A stretch of DNA of 64,000 nucleotides from Catenuloplanes niger (GCF_031458255.1 NZ_JAVDYC010000001.1:2799001-2863000), one strand, 5' to 3'; positions 40,501 through 50,857 are shown, counted from the first letter of the stretch. Notes: generated from the letters alone by a model not told the origin. Numbers and translations are program-made.

Positions 40501-41358
40501 ATGGGAACCCATCCGACGGTGCGGCGGCGCCGGCTCGCATCCGAGCTGCGGCGGCTGCGGGAGGCGGCGGACCTGACCATCGAGCAGGCCGCCGCCGAGG
40601 CGAAGGTCAGCAAGTCCACGCTGTCCCGGATCGAGACGGCACAGATCCGAGTCCAGCCGCGCACGGTCGGCACGCTGCTGCGCGTCTACGGCGTGTCGTC
40701 CGAGGTGCGCGGCGCACTGATGCAACTGGCCCGGGACGCGCGCGAACACGGCTGGTGGGTGGACTACTCCGGCTCGATGCCGCAGTGGTTCGCGGGGTAC
40801 GTGGCGTTCGAGGACGAGGCGTCCGGCTTCCAGATCGTCGACATCCAGCTGGTGACCGGCCTGCTGCAGACGCCGGACTACGCGCGGGCCGTGATAGCCG
40901 CGGAGTTCCCCGAGGACTCGCCGGAGCGCATCGACGAACGGGTGGAGCTCCGGCTGGCGCGCCAGGCCGTGCTGCGCCGGGAGACGCCGCCGAAACTGTG
41001 GCTGATCCTGGACGAGTCCGTGACGCAGCGCGTCATCGGCGGGCCGAACGTGATGGCGGCTCAGCTTCGGCATCTGGTGGACACCAGTCAGTTACCGAAC
41101 GTCACCATCCAGGTCCTGCCGTTCGGGCAGGGACCTTATGCCGGGATGGGGGTGGGTTTCACCATTATGGAATTCGCCAACCCCGGTGATCCCACCGTGG
41201 TCTACCTGGAAAATCTCTCCGGAGCGTTGCTTTTGGACAGTCCGGAGCACGTGGCCACGCATGCCACCGCATATGACCATATGCGGGCGATTGCGCTCTC
41301 CCCGGTGGACAGCGTTAAACTACTAAGCGTGAAGGCGGACGCGTTCGCTCCCAGGTGA
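40501..41358 (+). CDS. XRE family regulator with DUF5753, paired with DUF397
   Basis: This 285-residue protein has the N-terminal helix-turn-helix RRRRLASELRRLREAADLTIEQAAAEAKVSKSTLSRIETAQIRVQPRTVGTLLRVYG and a DUF5753 domain (GLLQTPDYARAVIA, RLARQAVLRRETPP, ILDESVTQRVIGG, IQVLPFGQGPYAGMG, VVYLENLSGALLLD). It is a distant paralogue of the two at 17.5-19.3 kb. A DUF397 gene follows at 89 bases, the classical pair. An imperfect inverted repeat TTCCAAGGCTGGAA (40425-40438) lies upstream and may be a binding site. Confidence 0.92.
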   Translation: MGTHPTVRRRRLASELRRLREAADLTIEQAAAEAKVSKSTLSRIETAQIRVQPRTVGTLLRVYGVSSEVRGALMQLARDAREHGWWVDYSGSMPQWFAGYVAFEDEASGFQIVDIQLVTGLLQTPDYARAVIAAEFPEDSPERIDERVELRLARQAVLRRETPPKLWLILDESVTQRVIGGPNVMAAQLRHLVDTSQLPNVTIQVLPFGQGPYAGMGVGFTIMEFANPGDPTVVYLENLSGALLLDSPEHVATHATAYDHMRAIALSPVDSVKLLSVKADAFAPR

Positions 41359-41447
41359 AGACTGCCTGGGATCGGGCGACCTCTGTTGATCTCTGTCCGT
41401 CCTCACAGCACAACGTCGGCGAGATCAACAGAGTAGGAGGGCGCACT

Positions 41448-41645
41448 ATGGTTGCGCCGAATCCGTCCGAGGTCACGTGGCGCAAGAGCAGCCGCAGTAA
41501 CGGCCAGGGACAGTGCGTGGAGTTCGCCCGGCTCGACGACGCCGTCGTCGGGGTGCGCGACTCCAAGGACGTGCAGGGACCGACGCTGACGTTCGCCCCG
41601 GCAAGCTGGCGGACCTTCCTGGCCAGCGACCTCATCCAGAGATAA
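41448..41645 (+). CDS. DUF397 domain protein, partner of the preceding XRE regulator
   Basis: ATG 41448 follows AGGAGG. The 65-residue protein reads SEVTWRKSSRSNGQGQCVEFARLDDAVVGVRDSKDVQGPTLTFAPASWRTFLAS, the complete DUF397 pattern (TWRKSSRS, CVEFA, VGVRDSKD, W..FL). It sits in the classic XRE-DUF397 arrangement and ends in a strong T-rich terminator. In Streptomyces such small proteins modulate the activity of their XRE partner. Confidence 0.93.
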   Translation: MVAPNPSEVTWRKSSRSNGQGQCVEFARLDDAVVGVRDSKDVQGPTLTFAPASWRTFLASDLIQR

Positions 41646-41658
41646 ACGACTTGCAAGC

Positions 41659-41698
41659 GGGCCCGCCGTCCTTCGTGTTCGGACGGCGGGCCCTTTTT
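41659..41698 (+). terminator. Strong 13-bp intrinsic terminator
   Basis: GGGCCCGCCGTCC (41659-41671) pairs with GGACGGCGGGCCC (41681-41693) and is followed by TTTTT (41694-41698). It lies between the DUF397 gene and the convergent xylB. Confidence 0.9.
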
Positions 41699-41724
41699 GC
41701 TTCCCGCCTTGACCGGTCCCGGGA

Positions 41725-43113
41725 TCAGTGCCGGTCGACCGTCAGCTCGCGGGCCGCGGCGTACTGCTCGCGGATCGCGGGAACGGGCGTGCCGTCGTAC
41801 TCCCGGGTGTCCGTGATCGTCCACTCGGGAGCGTGACCGGTCGCGACCCAGGCGGCCTGGCGGGCGGCGCCGTCCGCCACGTACTCCCCCGGCGGCGGGA
41901 CCACGACCGGCAGCCCGAAGACCGCGGGCGCGATCCGGCGGACCGCCTCGGACCGGGCACCGCCGCCGACCAGGATCACCCGGTTGACCGTGGCACCCTG
42001 CGCGACCAGCGCGTCCAGCCCGTCCGCGAGCGCGCAGAGCATGCCCTCGACCGCGGCGCGGGCCAGGTGCGCGGGCGTGCCGGTGCGCAACGTCAGGCCG
42101 TGCACCGCGCCGGACGCGTGCGGCTTGTTCGGCGTGCGCTCACCCTCCAGGTAGGGCACCAGCACCAGGCCGTCCGCGCCGGCCGGCGCGTCGAGCGCCA
42201 GGTCGGAGAGCTTCGCCACGTCGACGCCGAGCATGGTCGCGGCCGTGGTGAGCACCCGGGCCGCGTTCAGCGTGCAGACCAGCGGCAGGAACCGGCCGGT
42301 CACGTCCGCGAAGCCGGCGACGATGCCGCTCGGGTCGTTCGCCGGCGTGTCCGCCACCGAGAAGACGGTGCCGGACGTGCCGATGGAGACGATCACGTCG
42401 CCGGGCTGCGCACCCGCGCCGAACCCGGCCGCCGCGTTGTCGCCGGCGCCGGGGCCGAGCAGCGCGTTCCCGTGCGAGCCCGCCGTCTCGGCCGGGCCGA
42501 GGACGGTGGGGACGATCAGGTCCTTCCGGACCGCGTGCCGCAGGAGGTCCGGCCGGTACTCCCCGGTGGCCGCGGACCAGTAGCCGGTGCCGCTGGCGTC
42601 GCTGCGGTCGGTGCGCAGCCCGTCCAGGCCCGGCGCGCCGGCCAGTTTCCAGGTCAGCCAGTCGTGCGGCAGGCAGACCGCGGCGGCACGAGCGGCGTTC
42701 TCCGGCTCGTGGTCGGCCAGCCAGCGCAGCTTGGTGACGGTGAACGAGGCGACCGGCACCAGGCCGACCGCGTCCGTCCACTGCCGCGCGCCGCCGAGCT
42801 CGTCGATCAGGTCCACCGCGGCCCCGGCGGACCGGGTGTCGTTCCACAGCAGCGCGGGGCGGACCACCTCGCCCCGCTCGTCGAGCGTGACCATGCCGTG
42901 CTGCTGGCCGCCGACGGAGATCGCGGCGATGTCGTCGAGGCCACCGGCCTGTGCGGCCGCGTCGTTGAGCGCGCTCCACCACGCGTCCGGGTGCACCTCG
43001 GTGCCGTCCGGGTGGGCCGCGCGGCCCTCCCGGACGAGCGCGCCGGTCTCCGCGTCCCGGATCACGACCTTGCATGACTGGGTCGAGGAGTCGACCCCGG
43101 CGACGAGAGGCAT
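41725..43113 (-). CDS. xylB: Xylulokinase
   Basis: This 462-residue FGGY-family sugar kinase begins [20 protein letters not shown] (phosphate 1 motif). It has the segments [45 protein letters not shown] and [12 protein letters not shown], with a later IRVVGGGARS-like [21 protein letters not shown] phosphorylates D-xylulose to D-xylulose 5-phosphate for the pentose-phosphate pathway. It lies two bases after xylA, so the two are one operon under the divergent ROK repressor. Confidence 0.94.
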   Translation of the reverse strand: MPLVAGVDSSTQSCKVVIRDAETGALVREGRAAHPDGTEVHPDAWWSALNDAAAQAGGLDDIAAISVGGQQHGMVTLDERGEVVRPALLWNDTRSAGAAVDLIDELGGARQWTDAVGLVPVASFTVTKLRWLADHEPENAARAAAVCLPHDWLTWKLAGAPGLDGLRTDRSDASGTGYWSAATGEYRPDLLRHAVRKDLIVPTVLGPAETAGSHGNALLGPGAGDNAAAGFGAGAQPGDVIVSIGTSGTVFSVADTPANDPSGIVAGFADVTGRFLPLVCTLNAARVLTTAATMLGVDVAKLSDLALDAPAGADGLVLVPYLEGERTPNKPHASGAVHGLTLRTGTPAHLARAAVEGMLCALADGLDALVAQGATVNRVILVGGGARSEAVRRIAPAVFGLPVVVPPPGEYVADGAARQAAWVATGHAPEWTITDTREYDGTPVPAIREQYAAARELTVDRH

Positions 43114-43115
43114 GG

Positions 43116-44303
43116 CTATCGGGCCCCGAGCACGTGCTCGACCGCGAGCTGGTTGAGGCGGACGAAGCCGAAGCCGCGCTGGGCGGCCGCGTCCACGTCG
43201 TAGTCCTCGAAGCTGCTCCGGTCGGCGAGCAGGTCGGCGAGCGTCTCGCCCTGACCCAGCGTGGACTGGTTCAGCTCGGCGACGCCGCTCGCGACCAGTG
43301 CCTCCTGCACCTCCGGGTCCGCGCGGAACGCGGCGGCGCGCTCCTTGAGCAGCAGGTAGGTCCGCATGTTCGCGGCCGCGGACGCCCAGACGCCGTCGTA
43401 GTCCTCGGTGCGGGACGGCTTGTAGTCGAAGTGCCGCGGGCCGGAGTAGGCCTCGCCGCCGCCGGGCGCGCCGTTCTCCAGCAGGTCGACCAGCGCGAAC
43501 GCGTTGAGCAGGTCGCCGTGGCCGAAGACCAGGTCCTGGTCGTACTTGATGCCGCGCTGGCCGTTGAGGTCGATGTGGAAGAGCTTGCCGTGCCACAGCG
43601 CCTGCGCGATGCCGTGCGCGAAGTTGAGGCCGGCCATCTGCTCGTGGCCCACCTCCGGGTTGAGGCCGACCAGCTCCGGCTTGTCCAGCTCGCCGATGAA
43701 CGCGATCGCGTGACCAACCGTGGGGAGCAGGATGTCGCCGCGGGGCTCGTTCGGCTTCGGCTCGATCGCGAAGCGGATGTCGTAGCCCTTCTCCGTGACG
43801 TACTGCGTGAGGAGGTTCAGGCCCTCCTTGTAGCGCTCGAGCGCGGCCCGCACGTCCTTGGCCACGTCGTACTCCGCGCCCTCGCGGCCACCCCACAGCA
43901 CGTAGGTGTTCGCGCCCAGCTCGGCGGCGAGGTCGATGTTGCGCAGCACCTTGCGCAGCGCGTAGCGCCGGACCGAGCGGTCGTTGCTGGTGAAGCCGCC
44001 GTCCTTGAACACCGGGTGGGTGAACAGGTTGGTGGTGACCATCGGGACCTTGAGGCCGGTCTCGTCCAGCGCCTTCTTGAACCGGCTGATCTGCTCGTCG
44101 CGCGCGGCGGTCTCGGCGCCGAACGGGATCAGGTCGTCGTCGTGGAACGTCATGCCGTATGCACCGAGCTCGGCCAGCTTGTGCACGGCCTCGACCGCGT
44201 CGAGCGGGGCGCGGGTGGCGTCGCCGAACGGGTCACGGGCCGTCCAGCCGACCGTCCAGAGGCCGAACGTGAACCTGTCCGCGGGAGTGGGCTGAGCGGC
44301 CAT
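43116..44303 (-). CDS. xylA: Xylose isomerase
   Basis: This 395-residue class I xylose isomerase starts at ATG 44303 after TGGAGG. Signatures include [33 protein letters not shown] (catalytic His in FHD), [25 protein letters not shown] (metal Glu), [17 protein letters not shown] (Glu and His) and [23 protein letters not shown]. It interconverts D-xylose and D-xylulose (and glucose/fructose) with Mg or Co. It is the promoter-proximal gene of xylAB. Confidence 0.95.
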   Translation of the reverse strand: MAAQPTPADRFTFGLWTVGWTARDPFGDATRAPLDAVEAVHKLAELGAYGMTFHDDDLIPFGAETAARDEQISRFKKALDETGLKVPMVTTNLFTHPVFKDGGFTSNDRSVRRYALRKVLRNIDLAAELGANTYVLWGGREGAEYDVAKDVRAALERYKEGLNLLTQYVTEKGYDIRFAIEPKPNEPRGDILLPTVGHAIAFIGELDKPELVGLNPEVGHEQMAGLNFAHGIAQALWHGKLFHIDLNGQRGIKYDQDLVFGHGDLLNAFALVDLLENGAPGGGEAYSGPRHFDYKPSRTEDYDGVWASAAANMRTYLLLKERAAAFRADPEVQEALVASGVAELNQSTLGQGETLADLLADRSSFEDYDVDAAAQRGFGFVRLNQLAVEHVLGAR

Positions 44304-44378
44304 GCGATACCTCCACGTAACATCCGCGATTTGTTTATTGGTTGAATTATTTGAGTGGCGTGTGGCATTGTCAACCCC
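44304..44378. promoter_or_regulatory. Compact divergent xylAB / ROK regulator promoter region
   Basis: Only about 75 bases separate xylA (-) and the ROK gene (+). The DNA at 44326-44355 is very AT-rich for this genome (ATTTGTTTATTGGTTGAATT). Promoters for both directions and the repressor site must overlap here. Confidence 0.6.
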
Positions 44379-45569
44379 GTGATTTCCGGGATCTCCGCGG
44401 CCGGCAGCCCGGTGCGGCAGGCGAGTCTGCGCCGGCACAACCTGCGGCTGGTGCTGGCCCAGATCGCTCTCTCGAGCCCACAGTCGCGCGCCGACGTCGC
44501 CGCCGCCACCGGCCTCACCCGCGCCACGGTCTCCACTCTCGTCGACGATCTCGTCTCCGGCAGGCTGTTGCGCGAGGTCTCGCCGGCCCCGCGCAGCGGT
44601 GCCGGCCGGCCCGGCGTCGGGCTGGTGCTCAACGACGCGGACGGCCCGGCCGGGCTCGGGCTGGAGATCAACGTCGACTACCTGGCCGCGTGCGTGCTCG
44701 ACCTGGCCGGCGCGGTCCGCCACCGGGAGATCCAGCCCGGCGACCGGCGCGGCGACTCGCCCGCCCGGGTGCTGGCCGACGCCGCCTCGCTGGCCGCGCG
44801 CGCCCGCCTGGTGGCGGAGGACCAGGGACTGACCATCGCGGGTACGGCCGTGGCCGTGCCCGGCCTGGTCTCGCCGGACGGCACGATCCGGCTCGCGCCG
44901 AACCTGGGCTGGCGGGACGTGGACGCGTCCGGCTTCACGCCGGGCCCGCTCACCGTGGAGAACGAGGCGAACCTGGCCGCGATCGGCGAGCTGCACCACG
45001 GCGCACCCGCCGGCCCGTCCAGCTTCCTCTACGTCTCCGGGGAGATCGGCATCGGCGCCGGCATCGTGCTGCACGGCAGCCTGTTCCGCGGCGCCCGCGG
45101 CTGGAGCGGCGAACTCGGCCACGTCGCGGTCGACCCGGACGGCCCCGCCTGCCGGTGCGGCGCCCGCGGCTGCCTGGAGCAGTACGCGGGCCAGGAGGCG
45201 CTGCTGCCGCCCGGCCGCACCGTCGGCGACCTGACGGCGCTCGCGTCGTCCGGCGACGCCGCCACGCTCGCCCGGCTGGCCGCCGCCGCGTCCGCGCTCG
45301 GCGTCACCATCGCCGGGGTGATCAACCTGCTGGACGTGGACACGGTCGTGCTCGGCGGCATCTACGCGCCGCTCGCGCCGTGGCTCTCCCCCGGCATCGA
45401 GGCCCAGATCGCGTCCCGGGTGCTGACCGCGGGCTGGTCACCGGTGCACGTGCGCCCCGCCGGGCTCGGCAGCGACGCGGCCGTCGTCGGTGCCGCCGGT
45501 GCGATCATCCGCGCGGTGCACGAGGAGCCCGCCGGCTGGCTCGTCGAGACCTCACCCGGTACGCCATAG
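44379..45569 (+). CDS. xylR: ROK family transcriptional repressor (XylR-like)
   Basis: This 396-residue protein has an N-terminal winged helix ([52 protein letters not shown]) and a ROK sugar-kinase-like domain ([88 protein letters not shown], and the zinc motif [12 protein letters not shown]). It is divergent from xylAB with a shared short promoter region, so it is the likely xylose-responsive repressor. The start is uncertain between GTG 44379 and GTG 44355; neither has a clear ribosome-binding site. Confidence 0.9.
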   Translation: MISGISAAGSPVRQASLRRHNLRLVLAQIALSSPQSRADVAAATGLTRATVSTLVDDLVSGRLLREVSPAPRSGAGRPGVGLVLNDADGPAGLGLEINVDYLAACVLDLAGAVRHREIQPGDRRGDSPARVLADAASLAARARLVAEDQGLTIAGTAVAVPGLVSPDGTIRLAPNLGWRDVDASGFTPGPLTVENEANLAAIGELHHGAPAGPSSFLYVSGEIGIGAGIVLHGSLFRGARGWSGELGHVAVDPDGPACRCGARGCLEQYAGQEALLPPGRTVGDLTALASSGDAATLARLAAAASALGVTIAGVINLLDVDTVVLGGIYAPLAPWLSPGIEAQIASRVLTAGWSPVHVRPAGLGSDAAVVGAAGAIIRAVHEEPAGWLVETSPGTP

Positions 45570-45607
45570 AGACACGACACACATCGCGGGGGTACTCTCG
45601 GCGGACG

Positions 45608-46141
45608 ATGGCCGTACAGCACGGGCCAAACCGGCCGGAACCCATCCTCGCCACAGCGTCGGCGGTCCCCTCAACGACCGTCGCCGTCTCGGCCGACGCC
45701 GCCGCGATCGACGAGGCGGCCGAGGCGCTGCTGGGTGTCTGGGACACCGCCCGGGAAAAGGCCACCAACCGTCTCTCGGGCTCGCAGCTGCGGGCCCTGC
45801 TGGTCGTGGAGCAGGACGAGGGCATCAACCTGGGCAGGCTCGCCGGCAACCTCGGCATGATCCTCTCCTCCGCCAGCCGGCTCTGCGACCGGCTGGTGGC
45901 CGCCGGCATGCTGGAACGCGAGCCGGGCCGCGCCGACCGCCGGGAGATCGCCCTCAGCCTCACGTCCGCCGGCCGCGACCTGCTGGACGAGGTGCGCGCG
46001 GAACGCCGCGACCAGCTCTCCGGCGTGCTCGCCCGGATGTCGCCCGCGTCCCGCGCCGCCCTGGTGACCGGCCTCCAGGCCTTCAGCGACGCCGCCCGGC
46101 CGGCCGCCGAGGAGTCCCCGGCCGCGGCCCGCACCGCCTGA
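45608..46141 (+). CDS. MarR family transcriptional regulator
   Basis: ATG 45608 gives a 177-residue protein. The winged helix spans about 50-130 (SGSQLRALLVVEQDEGINLGRLAGNLGMILSSASRLCDRLVAAGMLEREPGRADRREIALSLTSAGRDLLDEV), with the RREIALSLT wing. The dimerisation helices lie on both sides and the first 40 residues are variable. MarR proteins respond to phenolic compounds or oxidants. It lies 39 bases after the ROK gene and could be transcribed with it; no target operon is obvious. Confidence 0.9.
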   Translation: MAVQHGPNRPEPILATASAVPSTTVAVSADAAAIDEAAEALLGVWDTAREKATNRLSGSQLRALLVVEQDEGINLGRLAGNLGMILSSASRLCDRLVAAGMLEREPGRADRREIALSLTSAGRDLLDEVRAERRDQLSGVLARMSPASRAALVTGLQAFSDAARPAAEESPAAARTA

Positions 46142-46165
46142 CCGCACGCCGGCGGCACGACCGGG

Positions 46166-47653
46166 TCAGTAGGCTCCGCGCGACCGGACCACCGCGCCGA
46201 CCGTCTTCCACAGGATGGTGAGGTCGGCGGCCAGCGACCAGTTCTCGACGTAGAACAGGTCGAGCCGGACGCCGTCCTCCCAGGAGAGGTCGGACCGGCC
46301 GCTGACCTGCCAGAGCCCGGTCATGCCGGGCTTGACCAGCAGCCGCCGGGCGAGGTCGCCGTCGTACCGCGCCACCTCGGAGGGCAGCGGCGGTCGCGGG
46401 CCGACCAGGCTCATGTGCCCGAGCAGCACGTTGAACAGCTGCGGCAGCTCGTCGAGCGACCACTTGCGCAGGAACCGCCCCACCCGGGTGACCCGCGGGT
46501 CGTTGCGCATCTTGAACATCAGGCCGTCGGTCTCGTTCTTGGCCTTCAGCTCGGCGAGCAGCGCGTCCGCGTTGGTTACCATGGTGCGGAACTTGTAGAC
46601 GCCGAACTCCCGCGAGTCCAGGCCGACGCGCGTCTGGCGGAAGATGACCGGACCGCGGCTGTCGATCTTGATGGCGATCGCGATCGCGATCATCACCGGC
46701 AGCGCGGCCAGCGTGACCAGCAGCGCGATGCTGCGGTCGAGGAGCTCCTTGATGAGCTTGCGGCCGCCGCGGAACTCCGGTGACTCGACGTGGATCAGCG
46801 GCAGGCCGGCGACCGGGCGGGTGTGGATGCGCGGGCCGGCCACGTCGGTGAGCGCGGGCGCCAGCACCAGGTCGACGTCGGTGCCCTCGAGCTGCCAGCC
46901 GAGACGGCGGAGGCGGCCGGCGGTCAGCTCGCCGGAGGCGGTGACCGCGACCGTGTCCACGCCGGTGGCGGCGACCGCGTCGAGGATGCCGCGGAACGAC
47001 CCGACCACCGGCACGTCACCGAGGCGCTGCGGGACCGGCGCGAGCAGCGCGTCCGGGATGCAGGCGCCGACCACCTGGTATCCGGCGTACGGCTCGCGGC
47101 GCAGCGTGTGGACCAGTTCCAGCACGTGCGGCGCGTCGCCGACGACGAGCACCCGGCGGGCCCAGCCACGGCCGGCCCGGCGCTGGCGGTGCAGGTGCTG
47201 GCGGACCGCCCAGCGCGCGGCGATCAGCAGGACCGTGCCGAGCGCGAACGAGATGGCGAGGAAGCCGCGGGCGACGCCGATGTCGATGATGTAACCGGTG
47301 ATCGCGACGCCGGCGGCCATCCGCCCGCTGGCCGTGAAGATCCGGCGGTACTCGTCCGCGCCGTAGCCGAGCACCCGGTCGTCGTAGCAGTGCGCGGCCT
47401 TCAGCGAGAGCAGCCAGACGACCGCCAGGACCGGCAGGATCACGTAGTAGGGCACGTCGACGCCGATGACCGGGGTGGCGTAGAAGCGCCCGACGTAACC
47501 GGCCAGGACGGCGAGCGCGACCACGGCCGCGTCGATCACCACGAGGGTACGGACGTAGCGGTGCTGCCGGAGGCGGAGCGTGGCCACCGAGGCGTCCTGC
47601 CGGGTGTCGCCCGGCTGCGTCCCGGACGACGGCGCTAGCGTCGCTGACGTCAT
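46166..47653 (-). CDS. Exopolysaccharide polyprenyl glycosylphosphotransferase
   Basis: ATG 47653 follows GGGAGGGCC. The 495-residue membrane protein has a variable N-terminal part with about four helices, a nucleotide-binding-like middle domain (RRVLVVGDAPHVLELVHTLRREPYAGYQVVGACIPDA) and a final helix. The C-terminal bacterial sugar transferase domain follows (KELLDRSIALLVTLAALPVMIAIAIAIKIDSRGPVIFRQTRVGLDSREFGVYKFRTM, SLDELPQLFNVLLGHMSLVGPRPPLPSE, GMTGLWQVSGRSDLSWEDGVRLDL). It adds the first sugar-phosphate to undecaprenyl phosphate in exopolysaccharide synthesis. No other glycan genes are beside it. Confidence 0.92.
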   Translation of the reverse strand: MTSATLAPSSGTQPGDTRQDASVATLRLRQHRYVRTLVVIDAAVVALAVLAGYVGRFYATPVIGVDVPYYVILPVLAVVWLLSLKAAHCYDDRVLGYGADEYRRIFTASGRMAAGVAITGYIIDIGVARGFLAISFALGTVLLIAARWAVRQHLHRQRRAGRGWARRVLVVGDAPHVLELVHTLRREPYAGYQVVGACIPDALLAPVPQRLGDVPVVGSFRGILDAVAATGVDTVAVTASGELTAGRLRRLGWQLEGTDVDLVLAPALTDVAGPRIHTRPVAGLPLIHVESPEFRGGRKLIKELLDRSIALLVTLAALPVMIAIAIAIKIDSRGPVIFRQTRVGLDSREFGVYKFRTMVTNADALLAELKAKNETDGLMFKMRNDPRVTRVGRFLRKWSLDELPQLFNVLLGHMSLVGPRPPLPSEVARYDGDLARRLLVKPGMTGLWQVSGRSDLSWEDGVRLDLFYVENWSLAADLTILWKTVGAVVRSRGAY

Positions 47654-47805
47654 CGGCCCTCCCACCCGTTGTGCCCGCGGAAAGGCGGGAGGCCCATGAT
47701 CACTCAGTAGGGCCGGTCGCAGAATATCCGCGGCCGATCACCGTCAGCTCCGCCGTACGGTGGAATTTCCGCTGGCCGGACGGGTTGCCCGAGGGCGACG
47801 GCGGC

Positions 47806-49548
47806 TCAGCCGACCGTCGCGGCGCGGGAGGCGATCGCCTGCAGGAAGATCTCGTCGATCTTCGCCGGGTCCTGGGCGACGAACGCGCCACCGCCCCCGG
47901 CCGCCGCGATGCTCTCCAGCTCCTCCTTGTTGACCTCGTTGCCGATGCCGATCAGGATCACCCGGACCGGTCGCTTGGCGTCGGACTTCTCCTTGAGCTG
48001 TGCGACCAGTTCCTCGCGGCTGATGCTGTTCGCGTCCTCGTTCTGGCCGTCGGTGAAGAGCACCACCGAGTTGACCTTGTCGGCCTGGTAGCCCTCCTGG
48101 ACCGCGAGGTACGACGCGAGCACGGTGTCGTAGAGGCCGGTGGCACCGCCGTCGACCGGCTGGACCTCGCCCAGCGAGGCCTGCAACGCGTCCCGCTGCT
48201 TGCTGAGCTGGCCGATCGGGACCAGCTCGCGGTAGTCCCGCGAGCCCTGCAGCTCGGTGGAGAACACCCAGACGCCGAGCCACCACTCGTTGTCGAGCAG
48301 GCCCAGGCCGCGGCCGGCCGCCTCGACCATCACCTGGTTGCGCGTCTTGTCCGCGGCCGTGGGCACCGGGCTGAGCATCGAGCCGGAGACGTCGAAGACC
48401 ACCAGCATGCGGCCGGGCGACGTGATCGCGGTCCAGCTGGCCAGCGCGCGGCCGATCGCGGCCGCGTCCAGCCCGTTGGCCGCGCCGCCGCCGGTGGCGG
48501 GCGCGGACGCGGCGATCGCCGCCGGGCTGGGCGCGCCGGTCGGTGCCGCGAACCCGCCGCCCGCACTGCCGTCGGCGCTGCGCAGGCCGGCCTTCGCCAG
48601 CGCGTCGCGGTACGCCGGGCTCGACGTCAGCTCACCGAAGAGCAGGTCGGCCGCGTTGCCCTTGGCCGCGTCCGCCTCCGGCATCACGGCGAACGGATAG
48701 TCCAGCGCGACCGCGGCCGGCTCGACGTAGAGCGCGGCCAGCGACACCGGGGGCTGCGTCGCGTTGTACGCGATCACGTCCTCCTCGGAGAGCGCGGCCA
48801 GGCTGACGCCGTCCGCCAGGGCGGCCGGGTCCTCCGACTTCGGGAACTTCGCCATCAGGTCGGCGCGCAGGTTGGACCGGTTGAGCGCGAGCGTGCGCAG
48901 CACACCCACGCGGGCCGCGTCGTTGCCGTTGCCGGCCGACGCCTGCCCGAGCGCGAGCAGACCGGCCAGGCCGGAGGCGTCCCGGGCCGGGTCGACGATG
49001 CCGGCCTTCAGCGGGGAGTCGCTGCTGGTCATCTGGCCGAGCAGCTCGGACCACTGCAGCTTCTTGTCCGGCCAGCCGACCGTGGTCTTGGCCAGCGGCT
49101 CCGGCATGGCCACGACGACCGGGCTGGTCGCCACGGAGGCGCCGTTGAGCGGCTGGAACCCGGGCGCGGCCTGCTCGAGGCGCTGCAGCCAGGTCGACGA
49201 GTCCGGCACCCAGACGTCGGGCAGCACGGTCGCGCCGCTGCCCTGCCCGACGCCGGTCAGCGTGGTGGCGTGCTTGGTCGCGATCGCGGCCGCGATCTCG
49301 ACCGGCTCGGCGGCCTGCACGGTCACCTCGAGACAGCGGCCGTCCACCCCGGCACCGGCCGCGACCTTCGCCTCGGCGGCGGCCTTGATGGGCTCGACGA
49401 TCTCGGGAGACGCCGCGACGCTCAGCGGCACCGACCCGGTGCAGCTGGGCTGCGATAACTGTCGGTAACCGAGGTAGGAGCCGGAGACGACGGCGACCAG
49501 TGCCATCGCCGCGGCGATGGCACCGGCTCCCCGAAAGCTGCTGTTCAT
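47806..49548 (-). CDS. Membrane-anchored solute-binding and VWA domain protein
   Basis: This 580-residue protein starts at ATG 49548. An N-terminal helix (AIAAAMALVAVVSGSYLGY) anchors it outside the membrane. The middle part is a type 2 solute-binding fold (PLSVAASPEIVEPIKAAAEAK, LPDVWVPDSSTWLQRL, VAMPEPLAKTTVGW). An Ala/Gly linker leads to a VWA domain (about 395-575: MLVVFDVSGSMLSPVPTAADKTRNQVMVEAAGRGLGLL, DxSxS metal site intact, and VVLFTDGQNEDAN). It probably assembles extracellular or cell-surface complexes, perhaps with the neighbouring polysaccharide machinery (inference). Confidence 0.85.
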   Translation of the reverse strand: MNSSFRGAGAIAAAMALVAVVSGSYLGYRQLSQPSCTGSVPLSVAASPEIVEPIKAAAEAKVAAGAGVDGRCLEVTVQAAEPVEIAAAIATKHATTLTGVGQGSGATVLPDVWVPDSSTWLQRLEQAAPGFQPLNGASVATSPVVVAMPEPLAKTTVGWPDKKLQWSELLGQMTSSDSPLKAGIVDPARDASGLAGLLALGQASAGNGNDAARVGVLRTLALNRSNLRADLMAKFPKSEDPAALADGVSLAALSEEDVIAYNATQPPVSLAALYVEPAAVALDYPFAVMPEADAAKGNAADLLFGELTSSPAYRDALAKAGLRSADGSAGGGFAAPTGAPSPAAIAASAPATGGGAANGLDAAAIGRALASWTAITSPGRMLVVFDVSGSMLSPVPTAADKTRNQVMVEAAGRGLGLLDNEWWLGVWVFSTELQGSRDYRELVPIGQLSKQRDALQASLGEVQPVDGGATGLYDTVLASYLAVQEGYQADKVNSVVLFTDGQNEDANSISREELVAQLKEKSDAKRPVRVILIGIGNEVNKEELESIAAAGGGGAFVAQDPAKIDEIFLQAIASRAATVG

Positions 49549-49798
49549 TCGATGGCGGCCTGGCACACGCCAATACTCCGCACGATCGTGGCCGAACGCC
49601 ACAGACGTTCGGACGAAAGTTACGGAGAAGAAACCGATCTATACCAGCAGAATCACTGTTAGTAATTGATCAGTCTCCGCGCGTTGGCAAATACGGTAAG
49701 ACCGGCACAGTAGTTTAGGAAAGCTTTAAGGTTGCCGTCCAGACCCCATCTCGGCAAGCATCCGCCAAATCGGACGTAACGCCCCGGAAATATCTCGA

Positions 49799-50857
49799 TC
49801 AAGCGCGCAGAACGCATGTCGGGGTGCCGAGCTCCAGCACAGGGCCCCCGGGCGCGGGAATTCCGGTCTCCGGGTCGATGCGGAACGTGATCACGGTGTC
49901 CGATCTCTCGTTCGCCACGTAGAGGAACTCCGATCCGCCGGGATCGATGCTCGGCATGATCGAGAAATGGCGCGGCCAGACTCCGCCGGACGGCACCTCG
50001 CCGACCAGTGCGGGAATGCCGGACGTCGCTTGCAGCGCGAAAACGGCAATCGTGTCCGGGCCCCGATTGGCGACATACCCGAAACGCCCGTCCGCGCCGA
50101 GGCCGATCTCGGACGGCTGCACCGGCCCGTCCGCGTCGCTGGTCCGCGCCCGGCCGCGCTCACTCAGCGTGCCGTCCGTGGCCGCGTCGTACCCGGTGAT
50201 CGAGCCGTCCAGCTCACCCACCAGATAGAGGCGGCCGTCCCCGCGGGCGAGGTGCCGGGGGCCGGTGCCGGGACGGACGTGGAACGGCGCGGGCGGCGGC
50301 TCCAGCCGGCCGCTGTCCGGATCCAGCCGGTACGGGAAGAGCCCGTCCACGCCCAGGTCGACCACCCACACCCGGTCGCCGTCCGGGTCCGGCGTGGCCA
50401 TGTGCGCGTGCGGTCCCTCCTGCCGGTCCTCGACCGGGCCGCTCCCGGAGTGCTGCCGCAGGTCGGTGCGCTCGCCCGGCACGCCGAGCAGGTCGAGCGG
50501 GTGCACGGAGACGCTGCCGCTGCCGTAGTTCGCGGTCACCAGGTGCCGGCCGTCCGCGGTGACGGCCAGGTGGCACGGGTGCTCGCCGCCGGTGGGCTGC
50601 TCGCCGAGCAGCGTCAGGTCGCCGTCCGCCGCGATCGCCCACGCGGTGACCCGGCCCTCGGCCAGCTCGCCGGCCGCGTACAGCACGGGCAGGCGCGGGT
50701 GCCGGGCCAGGAACGACGGGGACGGCGTGGTCGCGACCAGGCGCGGTGCGGAGAGCTCGCCGGTCCGCGGGTCGCGGCGGGTCACGGTGATGCCGTCACC
50801 CCGGCCGCCCGCCTCGGAGGTGTAGCAGCCGATGAATACGAGTTCGCCGTCACTCAT
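49799..50857 (-). CDS. Lactonase family protein (6-phosphogluconolactonase/cycloisomerase-like)
   Basis: This 352-residue seven-bladed propeller has family blocks VFIGCYTSEAGGRGDGITVTRRD, FLARHPRLPVLYAAGE, HPCHLAVTADGRHLVTANYGSGSVSVHPL, PHAHMATPDPDGDRVWVVDLGVD, RHLARGDGRLYLVGELDGSI, QPSEIGLGADGRFGYVANRGPDTIAVF and WPRHFSIMPSIDPGGSEFLYVANERSDTV. Pgl of the YbhE type hydrolyses 6-phosphogluconolactone; many homologues act on other sugar lactones. It is 96 bases past an aldo/keto reductase that could oxidise a sugar to its lactone, which suggests a joint role (inference). Confidence 0.85.
   Translation of the reverse strand: MSDGELVFIGCYTSEAGGRGDGITVTRRDPRTGELSAPRLVATTPSPSFLARHPRLPVLYAAGELAEGRVTAWAIAADGDLTLLGEQPTGGEHPCHLAVTADGRHLVTANYGSGSVSVHPLDLLGVPGERTDLRQHSGSGPVEDRQEGPHAHMATPDPDGDRVWVVDLGVDGLFPYRLDPDSGRLEPPPAPFHVRPGTGPRHLARGDGRLYLVGELDGSITGYDAATDGTLSERGRARTSDADGPVQPSEIGLGADGRFGYVANRGPDTIAVFALQATSGIPALVGEVPSGGVWPRHFSIMPSIDPGGSEFLYVANERSDTVITFRIDPETGIPAPGGPVLELGTPTCVLRA

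Noticed and set aside
41725-43896. Apparent N-terminal extension of xylulokinase into the xylose isomerase gene
   Set aside because: The family N-terminus begins at ATG 43113, and the extension overlaps the xylose isomerase gene in another frame.
43116-45122. Apparent N-terminal extension of xylose isomerase into the ROK gene
   Set aside because: ATG 44303 has a good ribosome-binding site and gives the standard length; the extension is antisense to the ROK repressor.
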